This document shows positions 1-12,159 of a stretch of 64,000 nt of DNA, piece after piece. The notes under the pieces were generated by a model. It had not been told where the DNA came from. It was given only the letters and a program-made list of their open reading frames with translations, and searched no databases. Numbering within the stretch: the first letter of the stretch is position 1; every line of letters begins with the position of its first letter. The translations under genes and the position numbers were made by a program. Source of the stretch: Aquanectria penicillioides (lineage: Eukaryota > Ascomycota > Sordariomycetes > Hypocreales > Nectriaceae). The stretch covers positions 558,001 through 622,000 of the forward strand of contig PYIU01000008.1 in assembly GCA_003415625.1 (NCBI GenBank), in the 5' to 3' direction.

Positions 1-816
1 GCGTTCTTCTTCCATTCCTCGATTCGGTTTGAATCTTTTGGGGGTATGCATCTGTGAGTACGAAGATTAGATCGGCCTACGGTGAGCCATAGCGGTTCAA
101 TATTGATGTTTTCAAAATGCCGCGAGTAGAGACCCTGGTGTTAAGGGTTGTCCTAGGATATGGGTACTCAGACAGTTGCATTCTAAATAATAATAAAAAC
201 ATGAACATATCTAAAGGAGTCAAAATATCACTATACAGAGCTCTGTGAAGGTTTAAAGCACGGTCAACTTCTACGCTCAAAGCTTCCAGGTCAATCTCGA
301 AACTAACTGTTTGATAGTTTTACCGCCCAATAGCCACCCGAACACCCCGAAATGCTTGCCCCCATATTTCCATATCCGGTATGAAGGGAAGCACCGGTAT
401 CTTTCTATAATATACCTACCCTTAGCTGACAGTGACTTGGGTATTCTCCCTAGACTTAGTTGTTTATCCTAGCCCTGGCGATATCTCAAAGAACCTAGGT
501 ATCAATTCGCGTTGGAGAAATCAATTTGTCACACAGCTTCCCAAAATGCGCACGACCTCGATACGGTTGAAGGATGCTACGTACAATGAGAGTAGAATCT
601 ACGTAGGTTCAAACCATGCGTAACACATATCGCATTCAGTTCTAAGTATCAGGTGCGAATCAGGATAGTGAGAAGGGTATTATCAAGAACCCTATAGCTT
701 AAGCACGACCAAGGCCGGACATTTCAATTTCATATTGCGTAATATAAGGTGTATTTAAAGTGTTTCCTCATAGTTGTTTCACGAGAATACTGAATAAACG
801 TCCCGAACATAAGTCC
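1..816. other. gene-poor stretch, left edge
   Basis: AT-rich sequence with only short unconvincing reading frames. I see no coding signal, RNA gene or repeat that I can support here. Confidence 0.4.
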
Positions 817-2324
817 TTAAGGATGCGAGTAATTTTTCCTGGCTGATACGAACCAAAATGAGCCAGCGTAGAGTAGCATGAATATGAGAACTGCTAAGAT
901 ATGATTAATAATTTCTAGCGTGGTAGGACTTGTTACTAGCAAAAAGTAAAACACAAGCGTCACCAACGTCCAAATAAGTGTGAAAATGTTGGCAACGTAC
1001 CCAAGCTTAGGGAACCACACCGGGCCGTGACCGAAAGACCCTCTCCCTTGTACAAGGAGGAGTATGACGGTGATTGAATATGACAGATATCGAAATAGCA
1101 TTCCACCACTCATAAATGAATTGAAAGCGAGTGATGATCCGAGATATAAACAGCTAAGAACTGAAATCCAATCACAAGACCAGGGGTGGGCCATCAAAGG
1201 AACCCCCATAGGAGCTGCTGCGAGTCGGGAGAGAGTTAGGCTAGCTGGCCATTCATGACCTCAGGCAAAGTACCATGCCATGCGAGATTGCCAGGTATGA
1301 ATACTGTAGGTTGCCCCAGCAAAGTTGACCAGGATCAGGCTCTGCAGAGAACATGCCCCAACTCTGCTCTCGGTAGACTCGTAGAAGAGTTGAAGTGATG
1401 GAACCCCCGTGGGCGTGTTGATAATTGAGTCGAAGTCAATGATACAGAACATAACGCCAATCAAACCCAAAGAGATGCCCAAAGTCACTGTTGCCCTGGG
1501 GTACTTTCGGGATGTTGAGCTCCGGGTCTAGAATCTCCTCTGCCATGTGTGTTACAGCATCAAGACACGAAAACCCCCAATTGGGGCTGGTGAGTGCCGA
1601 GATGAATGCAACGCCATCTAGCCAGCCTGTTACATCATCGACATGTGCGAAGACCTGCTTTGCGGGGGTCTTGGTTTAGTAGTCGCCAGGAGAGTAATGA
1701 AGATGGTCAAAGTTCCGATCACTGAGATCCACAAATTAGCGACATTAAAAATAGGTGAGAGTTGCTTGAATAAGTCGAAGCAGAAGATTATTAGGTTTTT
1801 GTTTGGTAGCCAACGAAAATCATCCAGGGCTTGATTTGAAAGTCCGGATTGTTCAGTGTAATCATTCCAAACACGTGTTGAGCGATTGCCAACGTAACCG
1901 ACGCCCACGCCCCGGCCACAACGGCACCACTCCAACTGAGAAGCCCCACTAGGTAAGACAATTACCTTTGGATCCTAGGCGGTGCTAACTTCGAGATCCA
2001 GTAATATTTGCCACTAGCGTGTGGTATTGCTGACGATAGTTCGGCTAGCGAGCATGCGATACACGTAGATATGATGAATACAAGGAGTAATCTGAAGACG
2101 AATAAAATGCGTCCACCGCCTCCAAGAGATTTCTGCAGTGTGTCAATCCATGTTATTGCTATGTTGCTAATCGAGTAGCCCATAGCTACCAAGCTCAGAA
2201 TACTGAAGGGCTTGGTGGGCATCTGCTCTAGCTTGTGTTTCACTAGACCGATTTCATGATTAGATAGTTGAGTTTTCTTGGCGGGTTTCCTGTCTGCTAA
2301 ATTCTTCGGTTGATTGAAAGCCAT
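817..2324 (-). pseudogene. APC-superfamily amino-acid permease pseudogene
   Basis: This is the remnant of a fungal amino-acid/GABA-type permease (APC superfamily), a plasma-membrane transporter of about 500 residues with 12 membrane segments. The N-terminus is clear (start at 2324; motif SILSLVAMGYSISNIAITW, then AELSSAIPHASGKYYW). Downstream blocks typical of the family follow in order on the minus strand: a TGW...GVAF...NWGFSCLDAVTHMAEE block near 1500-1650, a TPTGVP block near 1400, SRMAWYFA near 1265, and C-terminal membrane segments ending at 817. The frame is broken: an in-frame TAA lies at 1962-1964, an in-frame TGA at 1261-1263 (where the family usually has FAR), and the blocks sit in different frames near 1830, 1670 and 1490. 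No intron with proper splice sites repairs these breaks. It is therefore very unlikely to make a transporter. Confidence 0.8.
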
Positions 2325-3370
2325 GGCGGCTATTGTATGTTGAAGAATCCGATTTGCTCATGTGGGAGCTACAGTGAAGTTTCCCCAAATTATTGAATAA
2401 GGACAATGACATTCAGTTGCAATTACACAAGGTGATTACGGTCTTTGGAGGAGGGTGGGCTGGTCCCTTCGACAACTAGCCGCTACATTATCAAAATGAA
2501 ATTGATTCCGCACATTGTCTAAATAAACGGGACACCTAGGAGACGGGATGGGATGTCTAAGACAAGTGACGATCTATCAAGACAAGGGAGCACGACGCTA
2601 TTTTGTCAATTTAATGGCCCATTTCTTCAATTTCGCTTATCATTACCCCTAAAAAAACGGGTCCATAATATTTTAATTTCTTCCCTTATGACCAGACTCG
2701 CCCTCCCCGATCAACTGTCAATCGTGTTCTGTATCAGGTCGACGGAGTTTCTGTGGCAATGTTTAATCCAGAAACATACGAAAATAGCTGAATATATATG
2801 ATGATGATTAATCCTTGAGAACCCTGAGAATCTAAACAAATAAGTGACAACATATTTATTCTTCAATGAAATACCAAAAATTCACTATCGACCATGTCTC
2901 CAGTTTTCATGTTAAGACCTAGTAGAGAGAGGACTACTCCATGTTCTAGCCAACCGTAAATTTCGATCTGCAGCCGTTCTTATCGTTAAGAAAAGGCATT
3001 GTTTTAATGTATGTATGCTTCAACGATTCATTATTAGGGTATCGGAAGGAAATGGAAGCTTCAAAGCCATGCTACCCTACAGCCAGGCTTGGGTATTCTG
3101 ACGGCATAAAACCACTGATGAAAAAGACGTATTTAGTAGACTATGAACGCTAATTTGTGCAGAGGGTATTAGGGAGAGATTTTAGCATGCATGCATTCAA
3201 TCATTAACGAAGTGGCTTTTATTTAAATGGATATCATGGTTTGTCGGATAGTTAGTTAACGTCTGTTTTTAGAACTTCTGGGTCTCTTTAGGACACTCGT
3301 TCAGATTTACATTTAAACATACACATTCCCCATGCCCGGTGAAAAAATACACCGTCTTTTGAAGATTTAT
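2325..3370. other. intergenic, nothing recognised
   Basis: About 1 kb of AT-rich intergenic DNA between the permease pseudogene and the next minus-strand gene. The only frames are short and show no family resemblance. Confidence 0.4.
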
Positions 3371-4402
3371 CTAACTATCTGAGGTCCAATCCACGACACT
3401 GCTATAAGGGGTATCCCTAGTTGCCTTGCCGCCGACAATGAGTTGCTGAGACTCGGTGCTGAAGCAGCTGTCGGTGACATTAGCTGAGCAGACGGACCAC
3501 AATGTCTTGTCAGACATGCGGCAGAACTTGCCCTCCGCAAGATTCACATAATCCGGTCCCTTGGACGACTGACTCTCACACAGCTCTGTGACAGAATGGT
3601 CAAGGTTGTTATCCTTCACGAGGCGATTTCCAGGCTTAGAAGGAGTCGTTTCGTTGCCTCGACGGTAGTTGATGTGTCCGTTACTCTTGGCCATCCATGT
3701 GGTGTCCTCCCTCTTGGGAGGGGCAAATGAGGTGGTTGGCTGGCCGCGCTTTGCCAAGTTCCAGTGTACGATGCCACTAGGATCATTCTCAGAGGTGTAC
3801 TTGAAAGGCGGGCCAGCAGTGCAGTAGTAGTTGATGTCGTGCTCTTCAACCTTGTTTTCTCCGTCCTTATCGACGAACTCAGGAAAGTGGACCTGAAAGC
3901 CTGTTTGAGGCTGATCACCGTCCGCATCAATCCAGATACAATTGGGCTTCTGACTGCTTCCCTTGACATAAACATTTGAGTAGTACCAACTGGCACCACA
4001 TTCCTTTCCCCAGTCACCTACCCAGCCATACTGGTCTCCGTTCGACCAGGTAATGGATAGGTAGGCGATGCAAACTGCATTATTGTTGGCAGAAAACAGG
4101 GCGTAAGATGCTTGCTGTCCTTCCCCAGATTTGTGCTCAACTTTGATTTCACCAGTGGTTCCATCGACGATATTGTCTCCACTGTTGTTGATGCCTAGAA
4201 ACTCTCCAGCCTCGTTGAAGAGACGGACATCAGGAAGGTCACCTCCAGCATTTTGGAGGCCACCTTCAACGTCGAGGCCAACAGTGAGTTTAATCACCGA
4301 GCTCGCACCGTCGGGTTCGGCAAAATTGTCCATGCCAAATTGGATGATGCCGAGCAGGCCCGAAACAACGCCAATGACTTCCAAGATAGCTGCTCCAGAC
4401 AT
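3371..4402 (-). CDS. conserved fungal hypothetical protein, 343 aa, cysteine-rich
   Basis: This is an uninterrupted single-exon gene. I chose the ATG at 4402 because the protein then starts with a hydrophobic segment (VIGVVSGLLGIIQFGM, about residues 8-24) as in related fungal hypothetical proteins I recall; an upstream ATG at 4471 would add 23 residues. The body carries blocks such as GGDLPDVRLFNEAGEFLG, ALFSANNNAVCIAY, WIDADGDQPQTGFQV and TELCESQSSKGPDYVN. After the N-terminal segment there are eight cysteines, an even number that would fit four disulfide bonds, and two N-glycosylation sequons (NETT, NVTD). This hints at passage through the secretory route, but the N-terminus lacks the basic residues of a classical signal peptide. 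I know of no assigned function. It lies alone, with long flanking spacers. Confidence 0.8.
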   Translation of the reverse strand: MSGAAILEVIGVVSGLLGIIQFGMDNFAEPDGASSVIKLTVGLDVEGGLQNAGGDLPDVRLFNEAGEFLGINNSGDNIVDGTTGEIKVEHKSGEGQQASYALFSANNNAVCIAYLSITWSNGDQYGWVGDWGKECGASWYYSNVYVKGSSQKPNCIWIDADGDQPQTGFQVHFPEFVDKDGENKVEEHDINYYCTAGPPFKYTSENDPSGIVHWNLAKRGQPTTSFAPPKREDTTWMAKSNGHINYRRGNETTPSKPGNRLVKDNNLDHSVTELCESQSSKGPDYVNLAEGKFCRMSDKTLWSVCSANVTDSCFSTESQQLIVGGKATRDTPYSSVVDWTSDS

Positions 4403-6080
4403 ATCTAATGTTGGATCAAAGTGGTATGGATAAGGTGGTTTGAAGAAAAAAGAGGGTAAAAAGTCTTTCAAAGACTGGCTGAAGAGTGAATGTGTGTGTT
4501 AAAAGTAAAGCAAAAAGCTTGAGAAAGTAGCGACTGAGAAAGCAATGACTGGCAAAGCACTCGAAGACTAAAAGAGGGAATTGGAAAGGGCTAGAAGCTT
4601 TGATCTACTTGGGCTGATGAGATTCCATCATTCGGTTGCAACCATAGTTCTTATATCCCGACTGATTGCTTGGGATTTCGGGTATCATTCTTTGTGGCAT
4701 TCCGATATCTCTGGAATCGGTGTTAGCACACAACCCTTCTAGGTACACGCGGGCCGGGATCGAAATCCTCTTTACAGGTATATTGAATTTTCGACTAGAG
4801 TTTGAGTACCAGGTATCGCCTGTTGCATCGACGAGGCTGTGCAACTTGCCTTTGTTCAGCTAAGGGGGGAAAACCTGCGATGACAATACCAGACTGAGAC
4901 GAACCAACATCGCAACTTTGCATGTGTAGGATCGAGTAAGACCTTCTTGAAACCCGAAAACATGTTTCCGTAGGATGCTTTGAGAGAACGGATCGACAAC
5001 TTCTACACATTGAGTTTCAGCTAGAGCATAGTCTCGGTATCTCAATGGACGAAACAAACATCCAGGGTTCAATCAAGGTTTATTACTTGCCGCGCCGATA
5101 TCTTGGCTCCGATTGCAAAGCGAAACGGGACGATCAAGCCCCCTTGGATTGTGCCTTGGGATTTGCGGCTCCCCATTGGTGACACAAGTGGTGGGGAGCG
5201 GAGTTCATGCCAGGAAGATCAGGGCATTTCCAGTGCGTGAACATGTTGCTTTTGGAAAAACGCGGAGCTGTCGGCTCACAGAGTCGTCTCATCTTGCATT
5301 GAAGGCTCCGGATAAGGTTAATCTAACCAAGTCATGACGAGCTGTGATGCAACGCGATGAAGCATTCGTTGGTATGAGCTCTTGTTTCAGCCTCTCAGTT
5401 GCCGAACCGTAAACACTCGATGCACGCGACCAGTCATTCAGGCAGACTGGACGATTCAACACCGAGAGGTCAGGCCTGACGCCTTCCCAGCGCCGACCCT
5501 CTGCGCGGCAAACCCGGTCCATCAGCGTTTACTAACACTCCATGGGCTGGGCACTGGATTGACCATCACGAGGGTCTGGATAATGAGGTCATGAGCCCCG
5601 AAAGCTGAATTGCCAACGGCCGGGTCGGATCGTGGCCGTGCACTACACTTCTGCCTCCATCTCCGCTTTTCCCCATGGCGGTGTTGGTCGTCACCAGGGC
5701 TGTGGGCAGCCCAATTTCATGCATCCAATTACAATCGGCCAGATGCACTGTTTCTTCAAGCATCCTGATCCCAACTGCCCCGTTTTCTCGTATCGGATGT
5801 CCGCGTTTTAGATTGTTGCCAACCAGACCCGGACAAACTTGAAACGCGCCCTCGAGCAGCAAAGTCGATGTCATTGAACGGCTCGGACTGGTCGGCTGTT
5901 TTGGCGGGCCCCAGGGCCGTTGCTAATTTAAATCTAAACCAAGCATTAAACATAAGCTTATGTCGCCTCCCTGCGCCACACTTGTTGTCCAAGAATCTTT
6001 TGTCCTCCTCCCGCGTATCCTTTCTGTTGGTGTTACTCATTATTTCTTTTCAATTCTGGACTTTTCTTACCCAGCTCAAA
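4403..6080. other. intergenic, nothing recognised
   Basis: This 1.7 kb stretch serves as the upstream region of both the minus-strand gene ending at 4402 and the plus-strand gene starting at 6081. Several short frames overlap here on both strands, which is the pattern of non-coding DNA. No repeat or RNA gene was seen. Confidence 0.4.
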
Positions 6081-7199
6081 ATGCCCATCAACGTTTACCT
6101 CCGCAAAATGAAGGCCGTGTATCTCGTCGGCCTTCTCAGCGGAACAACGGTCGCTCAGTCGCTTTCCGAGTCCATTGTGGGATGCGACGCCGTTGACTGT
6201 CCCATCGCCGACAACACCACATCAGCCAACTGTACGCTTGTTGACAAGACGTACACAGCTGTGGGCCTTGCGAGAGTTCCAGTTAACTCTAGCTCTCCCT
6301 TCTCGGGCCTTTCATGGCTTGAGGGTGTTGCTGTAACGGGCAACCTCAACGAGCGCACCTACGAAAAGAACTTTTACTTGGGTGCACCCTCTGATGTAAA
6401 TCTCTCGAACGTGTCTGCTTGTGCCCTATTTTTCACAAATACTAGCTCAAGCGTCAAATTCGAAGGGAATAACACCGGAGAGGCTGAGGGCACCTGTGAA
6501 GACGCACTGTCCAAAGAATGCGTTGCTGCCCTGAACAAGCGTGCGAAGGAGGTTGATGTCAACGGACTCTCTGTGGAGTCTTCATGCTCAAAAGTCCGTG
6601 ACACACTTTTGAATAATCTAGACTCGGCATGTTCTTCATTTGCTACGCGTGGCAACTGGTCTGAAATCAGTTACAAAGGTATGATTGACACTGCGAGAGA
6701 TACGATATGGGACCAAGATGTACTAAATTCGGGTTTCCAGCCTTGTCTGGCGCAGGTTCTGCAGATAGTATTTCATCTAGCGAGAACTCGACTTCTAATT
6801 GCTGGCCAATCATCCCCAAGTCGGACAACCTGACCTTGATAACCTCGATTGAGTCCAAGGTACGACCGAGGTCACTAACTCTGGTGAAAGAAAATCTCGT
6901 GCTAATATCATAAACAGGGGGATTCAAAAGCCGAAACCATTTCAAAGAACCTTTACGGCATTGTCCCAATTTTGACTGTGTTTTTCCCTGGTAACTCTTC
7001 CGTCATTTCAGCAGCGGACAGCCAGATGAACTGCATGAAGACAATCGATAAAAATGATGCGGATTCAGAAACCCAAAGCGGCAACGATACTAACCAAGGT
7101 GGTAACGATAAAGACGGGAGCGCATTGGCGCTTGGAGTTCCTAGTATGGTTACTCTCGGCTTTTCTGCCTTTGTGGCCGCAGCAGCAGGGCTTTTCTAA
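6081..7199 (+). CDS. secreted GPI-anchored cell-surface protein, 332 aa
   Basis: Three exons at 6081-6678, 6741-6859 and 6918-7199. The introns are 62 and 58 nt, begin GTATGA and GTACGA, contain branch-like TACTAAAT and GCTAATAT, and keep the frame exactly. A second in-frame ATG at 6108 gives a cleaner signal peptide (MKAVYLVGLLSGTTVAQS), so translation may start there. The body has a series of cysteines and many N-glycosylation sequons (such as NTT, NSS, NVS, NTS, NWS). The C-terminus runs from a Gly/Asn/Asp-rich stretch (QGGNDKDGSA) into a hydrophobic tail (VTLGFSAFVAAAAGLF) with no charged residue after it, which is the layout of a GPI-anchor signal. It is probably a cell-wall or plasma-membrane surface protein. 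I recognise no enzymatic domain. Confidence 0.8.
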
Positions 7200-7750
7200 G
7201 AGCAATAACAGACGTTCCATGAGGCTCATACCAAACAATAGACATATTTTAGCCGGGAATTGGGCACCTTTGATATCCAACCCTTGGCCAATGAATTATA
7301 GTATGTGACTTCTGTAGTTGTACCTAAAGTGAAGGGGTTGAAGTGGTTCACGTAGGTCTAGGAGACATGGTCTTGATCCTTTGGTGGCGCTACCACTCTG
7401 TGAATGCTTGACTTGAGGAAGCTATCTGCACAAACCGAGCTGGTATTGTTACTGACGGTTAAAAAAAATCCTTACATGAACTGGCTTGTTAGAAATTGGA
7501 GGGCATTGCGATATTAACTGTCAAAGCATCTGTCTGCGGCCGAACCCATTTCCGGCTTCCGCCCTTGGCCCAAACCTGCAACGCGGCGACGGGTTGTCGA
7601 AAAAGAAGCGTGGGACTGCCCATATCAGAGTGTCTAATGTTGCGTATCAGTTAGATGAGAACATTAAAACTAATTCTGGAAAGAAGAAATACCTCTTGAG
7701 CCAAACATTTCCCAACTTTTGATTTTCTTCTTCACTTCTCGAATAGTGCT
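7200..7750. other. intergenic, nothing recognised
   Basis: This is the 3' region of the GPI-protein gene up to the dioxygenase remnant. I see nothing that can be supported in it. Confidence 0.4.
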
Positions 7751-8262
7751 TCATATAGCGCGGGTGATCCCCCTAGTACTCTTTTCATACCGATGTTTCT
7801 CAGTGAACCACTCTTCATCCTCCAAACCTAAGGCAATCACAAACATCGCAAGCAACTTCTTACCAATATTATCGTGAATGTACCGGGAAGGCTTTTCGAT
7901 CGTATTCAAGTGCTGCTTTACAATATCCGGTTGGGGTCGATTTGCGTGCTCGGGTATCAATTTCGGAATGTTGTAGATCTCGAAGTTGTCTTTGACCCCT
8001 GGGATGAGATCCCGTATTCCTGCTGGCTTCCAGCCATTGCTATCTCCCGCTTCTAGAGCAGCTCCAGATGGTGCTTTTTCTCCATTTGAAAGTGATAGGA
8101 CGGAAGCTCCGAGAGCAAACTGCGTGTCGATGTCTGCTTTGCCCAGGCCATGGTTTTTGACGTAGAAGAATCCTGAAGGGCATTAGATTCGAAGCCAACG
8201 TGTTTGGAGGGTAATAGTGTTAGCAAGAGAGCTTCGACTCGTTGATTATCGCTACCGGCCAT
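7751..8262 (-). pseudogene. truncated 2-oxoglutarate/Fe(II) dioxygenase (isopenicillin N synthase-like)
   Basis: An open stretch from about 8180 down to 7751 encodes the N-terminal (DIOX_N) part of an isopenicillin N synthase-like oxygenase: GFFYVKNHG, an Ala/Ser-rich segment, GIRDLIPGVKDNFEIYNIPK, then ALGLEDEEWF. Upstream, the AGSDNQRVEA segment resembles the preceding exon and may be joined through an acceptor at about 8180, but I find no good donor for that intron. The protein stops after HRYEKSTRG, before the catalytic domain, so the HxD...H iron ligands and the 2-oxoglutarate arginine are absent. Family members have about 330-370 residues; only about 140 remain here. It is read as a dead 3'-truncated gene copy. 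Confidence 0.6.
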
Positions 8263-8838
8263 AATAACGTCCCATCCATGCTGTCAATTCCTGGGCTGAC
8301 GGACTACGACAAAAGTTATTGAGTTGGGGTCTAGGGTAATGTGGATCAATCTGTCATCAGGTTGGTCGAGGAAGATAAAAGGGACCTCAGAGACATAGGA
8401 AATGAACAGGCAGTTTTCTCCAACCAATTCTTATTTTTGAAATCCTAAATTCCTTGCATTTGGACTCGATTGAAGTCCCGGTGCAGCCCCCTTATGACAT
8501 TCCTTTATTTATGACTTCCCGCTTTATATTCCTTTTTCTTTTCTTTTAGGGGCACTCCAGAGCTTCCGATCAAATGCTCTAACACTCTCTTAAGTTGTTC
8601 GCAGCTACTTGGAAAGGCTATTCGGTCATCACCGAATCTGCTTACCCTATACCCTTCTGGGTGGGGTGTGTGTTTTGGCCAGTGTCCCCTTCCACCAACA
8701 AATTATCCTAGAGAATCAAGCACACGAAACACTACCAAACAGCAGAGGAGTTCCGTGAAAAGGTAAATACTCTCCAAAATTGTCTTATACTATTGGTTCT
8801 GGTAATCTAACAGTGATGGGCCAGTTTTCTGGGCACTC
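8263..8838. other. intergenic, nothing recognised
   Basis: Spacer between two decayed genes that diverge from each other. It is AT-rich and no feature was identified. Confidence 0.4.
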
Positions 8839-10567
8839 ATGTCCGATTTTGAGGTGCATTTTGAGGTTCTCAGAACAATCGCCGGTGATCCAGTTCCTGG
8901 AACAACGGGCAGGGTATTGCCTAAATATGATCCTCAGTGGGCAGAGAAGTTTTGTTGAGAGGAACTGAAGAACTGCATCACTTACCGTCGTTTGACGATG
9001 AGGTGATTTTTCAAGTGGCTTACCATGCACCAACCTTGGTCAAACTGACTTCAGATGCGCGGCGATCAACGACAACTCTGCCGCATGTGTTTGATGAAAT
9101 GAACAACCAAATAACCATCTTGACCTTGGCTTGGGCGTATATTCTCTCAGCACGATGGACCGAGCTCATTCATGGGGCTTGCATAACTCAATCCAACAGT
9201 CTTCAATTATGTCAAGGCGAGAGTATGTCCAAGGAGTTTGAAAACGCACATCAATCCATTAAAGTGTACATTGGCAAAGTGAGCGAACATGACGCTCGAT
9301 TGTAGAATGCCATATTATCCACAGAAGGCGGCTGGGACGCAACAATTCACAGCGCCGAAGGTGATTTACTTTACTCTCCATGGTCTATCCAAATCAAGTC
9401 AGCGCAACCTTTTGCTATATTAGCAAGAATCAAGTCAAGTGTATCTTCAGGACAGTTACATGTCCCCAGTTCTTTTCACATTGCACAAAAATATCTGTCG
9501 GATTATTGCAATCTTCATGGTCTCCATGATCAGTGCGAGGCGGCTCTTGCAGCAGCCCTTCTAATCCTAGTGGCCAAGTTTGACAATCGGCCAATCGAGC
9601 TATCAATTCCAACTACAACTCAGAGTCTTAATTCCAAAGAGAGCCAGTGCCCAATATCTCTGATTATGCTTGGAGACCGCCAGCTAGATAGACTTCTGAC
9701 AATGAGCTGCAACCCAAGAGGCGTCAGAGCTCTCCTCGACAGTGTATTTTTCGAGCCTGATGTAATGAGTAATATTTGTGTAATATGGCTGAGAGCCTCA
9801 TTTGCATTTTTAAATACGGCCAAGGAACCGCATAGACTTCTACAAAGCCTGACGAAGCGTGATCCGGATCTTGGACCCTTGTTGATTGGCGCGTTCATAA
9901 CTGGAACTTACACACAAAGTGTTTGCAAGAAGCTCAATCAGATTGGTGGAAGGTCGATATCAATGCTGCTGCTTGGACTAGGACCTTGGCGTCTTTCATT
10001 CAGGCTCCAGTATCCAATCTAGGTCTTCAAAAACAGGAGATATCTCGCGCTGATGAATGTCGCCTGCTATTCCTCTGCCACGATGTGAAATACACAATGC
10101 CGCCTGTCTTTCCATTTCCACCATTCGGCTTCACAGCACTGGATGACACAAATCTTGATGTCCATGAGCACGCACTTTGCGGGGAAAACTATCGTCTTGA
10201 ATATATCAGCTTTACATGGGCCTGTGATGGTAGGGAAAGGGTCGAACAACGTAAAAGCGATATCGCATTAGTTGACATCCGGCCCAAGAATTGGGAATAC
10301 GTGGATAATCATGATTTGATTGATATCGACTCGGAGGGCCTTGAAGAGAACGAAACTTTGGAAATGGTGACCCGAAATATCTTCACTTGGCTTCAGGGCG
10401 TCGATGACTTTCCCATTGCTGAGAGGGATATCCGTGAACTTGAGTGGAGAGACAATTTAGATTCAGATGATGACACTCCAATCAAGGGTGACATTAGCTC
10501 TATAGACGGAGGGAAATTATATGGGTGGCTCTTGAAAACTTCGACTCAACGGTCGTACTCGATCTAG
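8839..10567 (+). pseudogene. decayed conserved fungal hypothetical gene
   Basis: I recognise the layout of a fungal hypothetical family but know no named domain or function for it. Reading starts at the ATG at 8839 (MSDFEVHFEVLRTIAGDPVP). It meets a TGA at 8956-8958, then changes frame to continue as PSFDDEVIFQVAYHAPTLV and DEMNNQITILTLAWAYILSA. It meets a TAG at 9303-9305, continues in the same frame through SSFHIAQKYLSDYC, and shifts frame again near 9920-9935 into a final intact segment (FTWACDGRERVEQRKSD, then an acidic tail) ending at 10567. The TAG sits where I would expect a Trp pair, and the TGA follows a Cys where an Arg codon CGA would fit. Both would be C-to-T type changes. No spliceable introns remove the breaks. 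Confidence 0.7.
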
Positions 10568-12159
10568 AGACTTAAATAAACACAAATTATGCCTCATTTC
10601 GGGACTTTTGTTAGTACTTTCCTTCAACATGATATTCTGTATCCTTGCTGCGACAATCCCCAGGTGCTTTTCCATCAGTGATCTGATTCATGTTTATGTC
10701 CCTTTTGAGGCTTCTTAATTGAGTAAGGGGGGAATTACAGTAGTCATGTCAACCGAATGATGAGCTCGATTATTTCCTTGTTATGCTAGGGCCGGAGCCG
10801 ATGCTACTTCAGCCTGAGTCATGGCTGAGTTTCGTCTACGCGTCTGAACCCCGGTTTACTTGCATTTCCTAATCTTGGGCTAGGAGACACAAAATAGCCG
10901 TGGGTTATTTATTGCTTGGATGCCCAACAATCGGGAGTAGGAAGTCCTTCGGACAATCCGTATCAACTATGCTCAGTCTGCTCGCCCGCAACTTATCAGT
11001 CACCTAAACACCTTAGCATAAATCCTAGTAGGAAACTGTCCAACAAATAAAGATGAAAATCTGATAAAACCAATAAGATTCTTGGAGTATTCGAGGGCTA
11101 GATGCAATACTATTATAGTTGCAGTTTTGACCTACCTAGTTGGTTTTGTTACCACATTTCTTGTCTGGTGGGGACGTTTGCAAGGACTTAGGCAGCCAAG
11201 TAAATGATGTCATGTGCTTACTTTATGGTACATCCTGGGAGAACTTTCGTCCTAATCCACAATAAGCCGAAATTGGTATCCGAAAATGCAAGCCTTATTG
11301 CGTACATTGTTGGCTAGTCTTTCAGCCTTCGTGGCAGTTGTTTATTGGTATCCCTCTTATCCCGCGACCAGCGTCCCGAAAAGGTCAAGCCATAGTTGCA
11401 CATTAACTTCGGGGACTTTTTGCCAGCAAGGAAGTTTGAGGTGTGCTACCATGCACTAATCCAGCAGCAACTTCTAAAATAAGGTTAGTTCCCGCTATCC
11501 TATGACTTGGAAGCGTATCTGAAGATGTTGGAATCAAAGTGATAATTCTCGGAGAAAATGGTGCGATTGGGCGAGGCAAGCTGGGCGAATGGGTTGCACC
11601 GCTGACATGCGGGGTTCTGGGTTTTGAGGCTTGGTTCCGAGGCCAAGTCAGTCGATGTGATGGAAATAATGCATGTGTTGTTGTGAGCTGCGCCGTACTC
11701 AGAGGCAGCTAGGCTGTTTCTGTTGTATGATGGTCAAAAGCACGCATCTATGAGCCGGCCCAAGCGAGCTTCCCCTCATCTCCCCGCAATTCATATTTCC
11801 ACTTGCATCAATAGTCCGAACTCCGCTTATGATGATTCGTCATGATCCTGTCCAGTTCCTTAGCCACCGGAGACTAATAGCACCAAGATCGTCTCGGCTC
11901 CAAAATAATCTCATTCGCCACGCCTGAACTGCAGGTGAGACCGAGGCATCCGGATAAATGTGAATGAAAAGAATCGTAGCACTCCTAGGCATATCCTTGT
12001 CGATAGATATTGCATCAGCGTGCATTTGTCGTGAGTCATGATTTTCTAGTCCAACCTGAGCCATTGCTCCATCAGTACACATAATACCCTCAGATACCAA
12101 CTTGGACCTTCGTCTCCGATCAAAGAGCTGGTTCGACAATTGACTCAGCCGCTGTTAAG
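10568..12159. other. intergenic, nothing recognised
   Basis: A 1.6 kb AT-rich spacer that includes the promoter of the secretory lipase. Frames are short on both strands and no repeat was noted. Confidence 0.4.
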
